NCBI GenBank assembly: GCA_004524435.1
Contig: SDNO01000003.1
Span: forward strand, 1-39,413
Length of the DNA stretch: 39,413 nt
Reading direction: 5' to 3'
DNA from: Candidatus Thorarchaeota archaeon
GTDB taxonomy: Archaea > Asgardarchaeota > Thorarchaeia > Thorarchaeales > Thorarchaeaceae
Below the pieces are notes generated by a model that did not search any database, was not told the DNA's origin, and was given only the letters and a program-made list of their open reading frames with translations. Below, one piece after another: positions 25,326-33,634 of the stretch (positions within the stretch are counted from its first letter, which is position 1; each line of letters starts with the position of its first letter). Position numbers and translations under genes: made by a program.

Positions 25326-27011
25326 CTATGTCTCGTCTTCTTCTTGCTCTCTGAGTTCTCTACGAAGGACCTTGCCAACTGCTGTCTTCGGGAGCGTATC
25401 AACAACTTCGATGTCTGTCGGTACCTTGTATACCGCCATTTTCTCCTTGGCGAAGCTTCGGACCTCTTCGAGAGTGATTGACTCGGCCGGCTCCAAGACT
25501 AGGTACGCCTTGACGGTCTCGCCGCGTACTTCATCAGGTACTCCAATAACGGCGACTTCCTGGATCTTGGGATGCTCGAAGAGCACCTCTTCCACATCTC
25601 TTGGCCAGACCTTGTAACCGCTCGCATTGATCAGATCCTTCTTTCTGTCCACGATGTACGTCCAGCCGTCCTCATCCATCTTGGCAATGTCTCCTGTGAA
25701 GAGCCAGCCATCCTTGGTGAGAACATCGCCCGTTTCATCTGGGCGATTGTGATATCCCTGCATGACTTGGGGTCCCCAGACTGAGAGCTCGCCCACTTCG
25801 CCTGGAGGGAGTACCTTGCTTCGGTCATCGAGATCAACAATCCGACTATCGGTGCTGGGGAAGGGAAGACCGATTGAACCAATCTTTCTCAATTCCTTGT
25901 CCAAGGGATTTGCGTGGGTGACTGGTGAAGCCTCTGAAAGGCCATATCCTTCGATGATGATCGAATTGGTTGCCTCCTCAAATCTTCGAGTCACCTCGGC
26001 AGGCAGCGCCATTGCCCCGGCGATGGAGAGTTTTAACGATGTGATATCGTATTCCTCTACATGCTCACTTGAATAGATCGAGATGGCCAACGTTGCGACA
26101 ATCGGGAAGAAGGTTGGCTTGAGTTTGTCAATCAATTCGAGCAGGTGCTTGATATTTCGAGGGTCGGGAACCAGAATCATCCCACAGCCCCACGACATGG
26201 ATAGATTCATAGAAACCGTCTGGCCGAAGATGTGTTGCAGCGGCAGGGCTGCCACGAACAGTTCTTTTCCTCGTTCAGCCATCCAATCCATCCAGGCGCC
26301 ACACTGAGCACAATTGGCTTTCAGATTGTCATGTGTCAACATTGCGGCCTTGGGAATGCCCGTGGTGCCTCCTGTGAACTGATATACGGCAATCTGCTTG
26401 GAGGGATCGACCTCTATCTGCGGCGGAACCGGCTCAGTATCTTCAAGGAAATCAAGCCATTCGATGTCTCCCTCTACAAGGGGCGGCACCTCCTTCATCT
26501 CTTTCCGATACACGAGCTTGGCCGCCAAGAATCGCTTGATTGCACTCATATGATCCCAAGCGGCGGTGACGATGATATTCTCAAGACTACTCTCTTCTCT
26601 CACCGCGTTGACTATCTTGTAGAAGTAGTTGAGCGTTACAATCGTCTTCGCTCCCGTGTCCTGCAAGTATATCCTGAGTTCCTTGGGCATGCTGAGCGGG
26701 TTGACAGGGGTCACTATCGCTCCTGCCTTGAGGGCGCCGAAATAGGCAATGACGAACTGTGGAGTGTTGGGCAGCATTATTGCCACAACATCTCCTTTCT
26801 TGACTCCTAGTTTTGCGAACCCGTTTGCGGCTCGGTTGACTAGTTCGCCGACTTCGCTATACGTCATCTCCAGGCCCTCGTAATAGACGGCCATATTGTC
26901 CGGGAATTCTTCTATTGCATCATCGAGCTGACTCCAGAGGGGTCTGTCGTCAATCTCAATCTCTGTTGGCGTTCCTCCAACATAGTGTTTGTGCCATGGT
27001 CTTTCTTCCAC
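25326..27011 (-). CDS. AMP-dependent synthetase / long-chain acyl-CoA ligase
   Basis: P-loop-like FTGGTTGIPKAAMLTHDN, EGYGLSEASPVTHANP, GWLFTGDIAKMDEDGWTYIVDRKKDLINASGYKVWPRDVEEVL, and C-terminal LPKTAVGKVLRRELRE. Confidence 0.95.
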   Translation of the reverse strand: MEERPWHKHYVGGTPTEIEIDDRPLWSQLDDAIEEFPDNMAVYYEGLEMTYSEVGELVNRAANGFAKLGVKKGDVVAIMLPNTPQFVIAYFGALKAGAIVTPVNPLSMPKELRIYLQDTGAKTIVTLNYFYKIVNAVREESSLENIIVTAAWDHMSAIKRFLAAKLVYRKEMKEVPPLVEGDIEWLDFLEDTEPVPPQIEVDPSKQIAVYQFTGGTTGIPKAAMLTHDNLKANCAQCGAWMDWMAERGKELFVAALPLQHIFGQTVSMNLSMSWGCGMILVPDPRNIKHLLELIDKLKPTFFPIVATLAISIYSSEHVEEYDITSLKLSIAGAMALPAEVTRRFEEATNSIIIEGYGLSEASPVTHANPLDKELRKIGSIGLPFPSTDSRIVDLDDRSKVLPPGEVGELSVWGPQVMQGYHNRPDETGDVLTKDGWLFTGDIAKMDEDGWTYIVDRKKDLINASGYKVWPRDVEEVLFEHPKIQEVAVIGVPDEVRGETVKAYLVLEPAESITLEEVRSFAKEKMAVYKVPTDIEVVDTLPKTAVGKVLRRELREQEEDET

Positions 27012-27168
27012 TATTCTTCTCTCCTCATCCTAGAGGTTTCGAACCTTAATAGCCAGTTATTCGGCGTAGCCTGATTTATTCCTTTTGGAAACTAGGGACG
27101 AGAAGCTAGGAATCAGAGAAGGGGTTCAGCAACGCTGTTCTGCTTATTGACTGATGCCCTTAGGCACT

Positions 27169-27687
27169 CTATGCCCTGGTTACCAGCAGACAGAAAACAT
27201 GCCCTTGGAGATTAAACGGTCTTTCTGTACCGACAATCAAGGCATAGACCTCATACCTCCAGGTCCACTGCTCATCGACTTGTCTCCCTAGGCCCACTCT
27301 AATCCAGAACATCTCCGGTTCTGTTGGGAGTCCGTAGGCTGGCGATTCAATACCCCCGGTGACATTGGGATCTACCTCGAGAGTAGTACTGCCGAGTCTG
27401 TTTGTTTCGGCTCTGGCTTCGCCCTCGGTCAGATAGAATGAGAGCTCGATCTTGTACGTGAGATTTGCAGGTTCTGCTGATAGAGTGATGTAGTGAGACG
27501 GTTCATAGGTTGGATCGGTTTGAGGGAACAGATCCATACGAGGAAGCGCATAGAGGCCGAGCAGGAGAATTATCATGAAAGCAAGAGCTCCGTATAGCCT
27601 GCGCCTTGTGACCGTATCGACATGTCCCGGTTCTGCTGGGACTAGTTCATCGGAGTGGTTCCGATAACTCATACACCTCATCCACAC
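27169..27687 (-). CDS. Single-TM membrane protein of unknown function
   Basis: 172 aa. TM segment RLYGALAFMIILLLGLYAL followed by a beta-rich exterior domain. The MSYRNHSD Met is a possible start. Confidence 0.6.
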   Translation of the reverse strand: MWMRCMSYRNHSDELVPAEPGHVDTVTRRRLYGALAFMIILLLGLYALPRMDLFPQTDPTYEPSHYITLSAEPANLTYKIELSFYLTEGEARAETNRLGSTTLEVDPNVTGGIESPAYGLPTEPEMFWIRVGLGRQVDEQWTWRYEVYALIVGTERPFNLQGHVFCLLVTRA

Positions 27688-27757
27688 CCCTTTGATGTTC
27701 GGTACGCCTTATTATTCTTGGGCACCCTCGTTCGGATTCACAGACAAGATAGCACTC

Positions 27758-28966
27758 TCAGAGATTGAGGGCCTCCCGGAGGCAGACCCAGAGAGTCCGT
27801 GCAAGAAGTCGTTTCGCATCTGGACGGGGGTCTTCTGACTCGGCCATGGACGAAGTGACCATTTGCCGTATCGTCCTGTCTCGGCTACCTATCTCGAAGA
27901 GTAGGTCAGTGTATGGACTGGTGAATACCTTCTGCGCCAGAACCATCTGGTTGATTGACATTCCAAAGTCATTATACCAGAGTCTCTGGTATTCAGACAG
28001 AAAACTGGAGGACAAATCATCTCTATCTAATCCCTCATTGATTACCTGAGATGCGTGCCTTGCAGCGCGCATAGCATAGGAGATACCTCCACCGGTGATG
28101 GGATTAACGAAGCCAGCTGAATCCCCCACGAGCAGGCACCTGTCTGCGTACGTCTTTTCCAGCGTGCCTCCAGTGGGAACAAGAGCGCCTTTGGCTGTAG
28201 AGAGATTGCACCCCTTGCCAAGCAAGCCCTCTCTCATGAGGAAACCAACAAAGCGATCGAAGTGGGCAGGAAGCCCTGAAGCATATGAAGCGACTATTCC
28301 AAGGCCGACATTCACAGTATTCTTCTTCGGAAAAATCCATCCGTATCCTGGCCGTCCCTCGAGATTGGCATAAAAATGGTACTCCCTCTCTTCTCTGTAG
28401 GTATCATCGATTAGATCGGGATGCATGGCGATCTCCGCCACACGGCAGGGGGTAACAGCATTCGCCTGCCACTTCCGGTTAAGCCCTGTGGCTCTCGCAA
28501 CCATGCTGTTCGCTCCGTCCGCACCCACTACAACTCTGGCCTTTATCTCCCGTTCTGGCGATGTCTGAATCCTCACGCAATCTGACGAAATCCGGATGTC
28601 TTTGGCCTGCAGACCGAAGGCGGGCACGCTTCCCGCATCTACGGCTTCCTCAACCAAGATACTGTCTAAGACGGTACGAAGCGTGACAGCCATCTCGACG
28701 TGGCCGCGTAGTGTGATTTTCCGATTTGGGGAGTGGACTACGCCCACCTGGCAGATTCCGTGAACCATTTCTTTCTCACGTTTCTTCAAATAGGGGAAGT
28801 CATCCAGTAGCCCGTACGAGAACCCACCTCCACACGGCTTATCCCTTGGAAAGCGATGGCGGTCGAGTAGAAAGACACCGAAGCCCTTCTTCGCGAGGTA
28901 GCGAGCACAGGTGGATCCTGCAGGGCCAGCACCCACAATGGCACAGTCATAGATCATTGTTGACAT
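27758..28966 (-). CDS. Geranylgeranyl reductase family FAD-dependent oxidoreductase
   Basis: N-terminal GxGxxG Rossmann motif (MIYDCAIVGAGPAGSTCARYLAKKGFGVFLLDR), KPCGGGFSYG, VVGADGANSMVARATGL, CLLVGDSAGFVNPITGGGISYAMRAA. Start taken at MSTMIYDC. Confidence 0.92.
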   Translation of the reverse strand: MSTMIYDCAIVGAGPAGSTCARYLAKKGFGVFLLDRHRFPRDKPCGGGFSYGLLDDFPYLKKREKEMVHGICQVGVVHSPNRKITLRGHVEMAVTLRTVLDSILVEEAVDAGSVPAFGLQAKDIRISSDCVRIQTSPEREIKARVVVGADGANSMVARATGLNRKWQANAVTPCRVAEIAMHPDLIDDTYREEREYHFYANLEGRPGYGWIFPKKNTVNVGLGIVASYASGLPAHFDRFVGFLMREGLLGKGCNLSTAKGALVPTGGTLEKTYADRCLLVGDSAGFVNPITGGGISYAMRAARHASQVINEGLDRDDLSSSFLSEYQRLWYNDFGMSINQMVLAQKVFTSPYTDLLFEIGSRDRTIRQMVTSSMAESEDPRPDAKRLLARTLWVCLREALNL

Positions 28967-29092
28967 GAAGACAGGAATTCTCGCCAACTTGTTCTTATCG
29001 GTACAGCTGAAGACGTAGCAGGAAAAAGGCAATAAGCCCTCCAGAAGGGAAACTATAGAGTGAATCGGTATACAAGTACGGACTGAGAGGAG

Positions 29093-30745
29093 ATGAACGA
29101 ACAGTCACGCAAGCAAGACGAACCGGGTGGTTTCATGGTCCGGGTTCGGACCTTGGTTTCTCACTTCGGGGAGAAACGCCGCATGCTTCAGAAGACCCTG
29201 AGGAACAACTCCAATGTTTCTCTCTTCCTGAAGATGTTCGTATGCATAGTCATGTTTCTTGACATCATCCTCATGGTATATGCCCTTCTCGCGGTTACCT
29301 ATCGAGCAAGCAGCCTCGGAGTGTCGCTAATAGACTCACTTCCGCTGGCCTTCTATGCTCTTCCACTGCTCGTGTTTCTGCCCTCAATGCTGAAGGCGTA
29401 TTACGATTCGCGGATGGGCATTGTACCTCTTTTCATCTTCATCATCGCGGGGCTTGTTCTCCTGCTTATCGCTCCCGTGCAGCCCCTGTTCTATGTGGTT
29501 TCAGCGCTCAATATCATGGCAATTTTCGTTGTCATCTTGGACGGTCGTTTTCGACCACAGAGTAGTATCCGATCTCTGGGAAAGAGGACAGTTGTCTATC
29601 TTCTCGTGCTCAACATGATTGGACTCGTGTTTCCTGCCTCTGTCTATGTAATGGGTCAGACACCAATTGCTGCGATATCCTTCGAGGAGCTGCCCAACCT
29701 GTACCTGACTGTACCAACTGCGGCAGTTGAGTACGTTTCTGAGAATATTCCCCCGGACAGCCATCTCCTCGATGAGATACAGGATGCTGGATTTGGGATT
29801 GACATACAGTATCTCGCGATGAACAACAATTCAGTTGATCTGGTCACAGACTGGTTGACGGAGGCGAGCAATCGCTCCCTTCCGCTGAGAGTCACCGTTC
29901 ATAGTAATCGCTCTGCCTTGCTTTCTGAAGACCTCAGTATTGCGAATCAGCATGCGCTTTCAGAAGTGTATTCCATTCTCGAAGACGGGACCCAAGAGGT
30001 ATGTGATATCATACAGAATCTTGGTATTGAGCAATCATCAATTGAGATTCAGGTGGACCTCAGGCTCTCTCCTTGTGAGTGGGGTGCTCTTCTTGAGCCG
30101 ATGCGAGCATTGAATCTCGCTGGATTCAGTGGGCTAGTAGAAGAGGCAATCCGAGGAATTGACCACAGTTCTCTGGATGCCCAATACGAATCCCTTCACG
30201 AAGTGGTTGACAGTGCAGGTTTATCTTTGGGCCTCCTGGTTGACGCGTTTGTCATTGACGACCTGCAGGATGACGATCCGACACTTATGCTTACGAACGG
30301 CGTTACTCCAGCTGTCATCAAGGACGCTGACTTCGTTGAGATTGACATTCAGAGAAGCAAGTTTTCGCTGGAGATGGATGGGGATGTTGGGAAATATCTG
30401 GTTCATTCTTACTCACAGAGTGCAAGAGTATTATCTGATATAGGCATCAAGTGTTCATGTCGGCTAGGGATTGTCGGAGAAGTCGAATTCTTGGATGGAC
30501 GGGACAATCCTGTCTACCAGACTAGTGACACCATCGCAAGTGATGTGGCCGTATGTGCTGGTCATGGACTTAGCAGCCTGACGATTACTTCGCTTGAGTC
30601 CCTGCTCAGAACAGAAGGCGGCCTGTCGGTAAACCAGCTAAAAACGAGAATTCTAGATGCAGGCACCCAGACCGTGACCTACACCTTCAGAATCTATGCT
30701 TTCCGGGCGGTCGTCTTTGCCATTGATTCGTTTCGCATCATGTAG
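29093..30745 (+). CDS. Polytopic membrane protein with large extracytoplasmic C-terminal domain (possible TIM barrel)
   Basis: ~5-6 N-terminal TM helices, then ~350 aa of alternating predicted beta/alpha segments (LYLTVP..FGIDIQYLA..LPLRVTVHS..IEIQVDLRLS..LSLGLLVDAFVIDD..DFVEIDIQRSK..IKCSCRLGIVGEV..LSSLTITSLE). Confidence 0.75.
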   Translation: MNEQSRKQDEPGGFMVRVRTLVSHFGEKRRMLQKTLRNNSNVSLFLKMFVCIVMFLDIILMVYALLAVTYRASSLGVSLIDSLPLAFYALPLLVFLPSMLKAYYDSRMGIVPLFIFIIAGLVLLLIAPVQPLFYVVSALNIMAIFVVILDGRFRPQSSIRSLGKRTVVYLLVLNMIGLVFPASVYVMGQTPIAAISFEELPNLYLTVPTAAVEYVSENIPPDSHLLDEIQDAGFGIDIQYLAMNNNSVDLVTDWLTEASNRSLPLRVTVHSNRSALLSEDLSIANQHALSEVYSILEDGTQEVCDIIQNLGIEQSSIEIQVDLRLSPCEWGALLEPMRALNLAGFSGLVEEAIRGIDHSSLDAQYESLHEVVDSAGLSLGLLVDAFVIDDLQDDDPTLMLTNGVTPAVIKDADFVEIDIQRSKFSLEMDGDVGKYLVHSYSQSARVLSDIGIKCSCRLGIVGEVEFLDGRDNPVYQTSDTIASDVAVCAGHGLSSLTITSLESLLRTEGGLSVNQLKTRILDAGTQTVTYTFRIYAFRAVVFAIDSFRIM

Positions 30746-31652
30746 GTGGCTTCACGTAGATTTCAAAGACCCCAGACCAAATCTCGCTGCTCGGCGCCAT
30801 CTTGATCAAGAGCTCGTTTCCCACGTTGATTCCAAGCGGCTTTGCATCGCTACGCTTCCAGATGTCGGAGAACAACACAGAGTGTATCTTGTTCTGGAAG
30901 TCCTCGCTTATTCGCGACATCATTTCATCCATGAATGCCTCAGTGATTCCTATGTCTGCCATATCCGCGCCGGTCTTGAACAACCTTCCTTCATCCACGG
31001 CTCCAACTTTCTTGTCGAAAGTATAGCCAACTCCTCCGACGAGATGGAACACACTGTGTTGAACCCTTGGTTCATCATCAATCACTACTATCTCACCACC
31101 AGTGAGGAGAACATATTCGGGTTCTGCCATGAGAAACGGTATGGATGCAGCCTCAACAGATACCTCGTCCATCTTTAGGGTCTTGCTGAGAAATGAGTCA
31201 AGCGTAGTGATGCTCTTGTCAAACCGGAAGGCAGAGAAATCTCCAAAATAGACCACATTGCGGGCTTTCCGGATGAAGACATCAATGATCCTCTGACATC
31301 GCTTCATGAATCGCATTCGCTCTTCGACCGTCTCACAGAGTTCTCCCGCAGCCATCACAATCCGGAGATACTGGAGCCCTTTGGTGTTTTCCACGATGGT
31401 CCGGCTGAGATACGTCTTGCGTTCTGCTTCTAAGAGACCCTCATGTTTGGATATCTCCGGAGATATTGGACTACCGAAGTGTACTTGCTTGGGGTCCTTT
31501 TCCCTGCGGGACTTGAAGAAAACCCCGATATCTAACCCGAGAGTCGGAATATCAGTAAACTGACGAACGAATGGCCCTTCTGGGACGATTTCCTTCGCTT
31601 GGGCCTTACGATAAATCTCTGTGTACTTCGAGAATAGATCGGAGCGTGACAT
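30738..31652 (-). CDS. Protein of unknown function (304 aa, soluble)
   Basis: Long clean ORF with no hydrophobic segments; overlaps the convergent gene by 8 nt. Confidence 0.75.
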   Translation of the reverse strand: MSRSDLFSKYTEIYRKAQAKEIVPEGPFVRQFTDIPTLGLDIGVFFKSRREKDPKQVHFGSPISPEISKHEGLLEAERKTYLSRTIVENTKGLQYLRIVMAAGELCETVEERMRFMKRCQRIIDVFIRKARNVVYFGDFSAFRFDKSITTLDSFLSKTLKMDEVSVEAASIPFLMAEPEYVLLTGGEIVVIDDEPRVQHSVFHLVGGVGYTFDKKVGAVDEGRLFKTGADMADIGITEAFMDEMMSRISEDFQNKIHSVLFSDIWKRSDAKPLGINVGNELLIKMAPSSEIWSGVFEIYVKPPT

Positions 31653-31800
31653 GGGTTTCGCCTACCATCATCCAATGAAGTCTGTTTCTATTATCTGTTA
31701 GGGTGCTAAATCCCGTTGGTCGCTTTTTGTCTGGAGAATCCACAATCTATAAAGGAGGCTAGAATGTCAGAGGTTATCGGACTTCAAGGAGAGTATCGAG

Positions 31801-32097
31801 TTGAACCGCAGAAGTAAAGGGATGTTTCTTTCGCTAGCTGGAGTATTCGTTTTGGTGTCTTCTATTCTGATCCTGCTGCCTGTCCCTGAGCTATACCTTC
31901 TGTCTCTCATTTGCATGTTTGTTGGCGTAGTCCTCATTGGCGTAGGAGGCGCAATGGTCAAGGAGTACGACAACAACCTTGACGAACCGGACGAAGACTG
32001 TTACTACTGTAATGGAATGGGGAGGATAGAGGGGCCCGATGGATTTGAAACCTGTCCGAGATGTGGTGGTACAGGTCTCGCTAGGTCCGATGACTGA
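31801..32097 (+). CDS. Small two-TM protein with C-terminal DnaJ-type zinc finger
   Basis: 98 aa. Two TMs, then CYYCNGMG-x9-CPRCGGTG (two CxxCxGxG motifs). TTG start preceded by AAGGAGAG (31785-31792). Confidence 0.75.
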   Translation: MNRRSKGMFLSLAGVFVLVSSILILLPVPELYLLSLICMFVGVVLIGVGGAMVKEYDNNLDEPDEDCYYCNGMGRIEGPDGFETCPRCGGTGLARSDD

Positions 32098-32114
32098 AAC
32101 ATGCCTCATATACT

Positions 32115-32861
32115 ATGGGTTCAAAGGTGTCAGAGTTGAGCGGTGATACTCCCCTGTGGGAACGAAAACTGGTTATTGGCCATCGAGGGGCAGCAGCACA
32201 CGAGCCCGAGAATACGCTTCTCTCTTTTCGCAAAGCGATAGAAATGGGGGCAGACATGGTTGAGCTAGATGTCCATGAAACCGTTGATGGGAAGTTGGTC
32301 TGTGTCCATGACTACGACCTAGCTCGACTGTGCGACTGCAAACGGCTTATCTCTGATATGACATATGATGAAGTTTTGGAATTCGACGTGGGAGGTGGAC
32401 AACACGTTCCCCTCTTGCGAGATGTATTGCAGTCGATGAAAGGTAAGGCTGGTGTTAACATTGAAATCAAGGTGCCCGATATAGAGACGGGGCTGGCTCA
32501 CCTCATAGCGCACTACGATATGTCTTCGGATATTGTGGTTTCTTCCTTCATTCATGAGACCCTAGTGAGATTCAGGAAGAGCGATCCTCATACAAGGACG
32601 GGGGTATTGTTCAACGAGCCATTGGACGATGCAACGTCTTATGCCACAGAGCTCGGTGCAGCTTCTCTTCATCCACTCTTCTTCACAATCGACAGTGAAT
32701 TCGTCAAACAGGCTCACGAAGCCGACCTCCTCGTCTATCCATGGACTGTCAACGATGAAGAGATGATGTTGGAGCTCTGGAATTTGGGTGTGGACGGCAT
32801 CATAACCGATTGTCCGGATGTCGGTGTGAGAACACGAATGGAGTTTATGACTCGGGAGTAG
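32115..32861 (+). CDS. Glycerophosphodiester phosphodiesterase (GDPD family)
   Basis: VIGHRGAAAHEPENTLLSFRKAIEMGADMVELDVHETVDGKLVCVHD (HRG..ENT..E.DV..T.D...V..HD), VNIEIK, and C-terminal VYPWTVNDEEMMLELWNLGVDGIITDCPD. Confidence 0.95.
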   Translation: MGSKVSELSGDTPLWERKLVIGHRGAAAHEPENTLLSFRKAIEMGADMVELDVHETVDGKLVCVHDYDLARLCDCKRLISDMTYDEVLEFDVGGGQHVPLLRDVLQSMKGKAGVNIEIKVPDIETGLAHLIAHYDMSSDIVVSSFIHETLVRFRKSDPHTRTGVLFNEPLDDATSYATELGAASLHPLFFTIDSEFVKQAHEADLLVYPWTVNDEEMMLELWNLGVDGIITDCPDVGVRTRMEFMTRE

Positions 32862-33606
32862 TCTTTCCGACTACTTCATCTACAAAATCGAGAATGAGCG
32901 GATATGCCTGATGTCGAGCTGGATGGCACGTCAGAACGTGCTCAGCCCTAGGTACCAGATGCAGTCTCTTAGTTTCAGATCCTATCTTCTGGAAGACAAT
33001 CTCGGCTCCAACCGGATCTACGGTCTTATCGAGTTCTGACTGGAGGATGAGTGCCGGGCAAGTTATGTTGCTCAATTCATGCTTCACTTCTTTGGCCAAT
33101 GTGAGGAGCTCTTGAATCGAAGCTAGAGGATCTCTCTCATATTTGAATCGCATGACGTCGTACATTTCAGGCATCGTCGTCAGGTCGACCTTGCGGTAGG
33201 GCATGAAGTACTTGATAACGGGTACAAGCTTGCCCAAGAAGCCCCCAAACTCTACGGCAGGAGACATTGGAACGATTGCGTCGATTTCCTCCACCCTTGC
33301 GGCCAGCGCTAGTGTAAGTAGACCTCCCATGGATAGGCCCGAAACAAAGGTATTCTCTAAGCCCCAGCTCTGTACGTGTTCGAGTCCTGATTTTGCAGAA
33401 GTATACCAGTCATGGTGACTCGTTTCGGCCAAGTCCTCAGGTTTGGTGCCATGGCCTGCAATGCTGACTGCGAAAGAAGCAATATCATGGCCTTCGAGAA
33501 ACTCTCCAAGCGTTCCAACTTCGTCCACATGTGCACCGAAGCCATGAATGAGAAGAAAAGCAATGCGGGCTCCCTCGGGACGTCTTTCAACACCCAGGGG
33601 AGCCAC
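32845..33606 (-). CDS. Alpha/beta hydrolase (carboxylesterase-like)
   Basis: LLIHGFGAHVDEVGTLGEFL, nucleophile elbow GLSMGG, LILQSELDKTVDP, and RAEHVLTCHPAR. Confidence 0.9.
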   Translation of the reverse strand: MAPLGVERRPEGARIAFLLIHGFGAHVDEVGTLGEFLEGHDIASFAVSIAGHGTKPEDLAETSHHDWYTSAKSGLEHVQSWGLENTFVSGLSMGGLLTLALAARVEEIDAIVPMSPAVEFGGFLGKLVPVIKYFMPYRKVDLTTMPEMYDVMRFKYERDPLASIQELLTLAKEVKHELSNITCPALILQSELDKTVDPVGAEIVFQKIGSETKRLHLVPRAEHVLTCHPARHQAYPLILDFVDEVVGKTTPES

Positions 33607-33634
33607 GTTTCCTGACCACCTAGCTGTGAGGAGC

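Noticed and set aside
26232-26810. 192 aa plus-strand ORF antisense to the acyl-CoA ligase
   Set aside because: The minus-strand ligase has all family motifs; the plus ORF is a frame by-product.
27040-27070. Minus-strand AAGGTTCGAAACCT resembling a tRNA T-arm
   Set aside because: The stem does not extend to 5 bp with a 7-nt loop, and no acceptor, D or anticodon arms fit around it.
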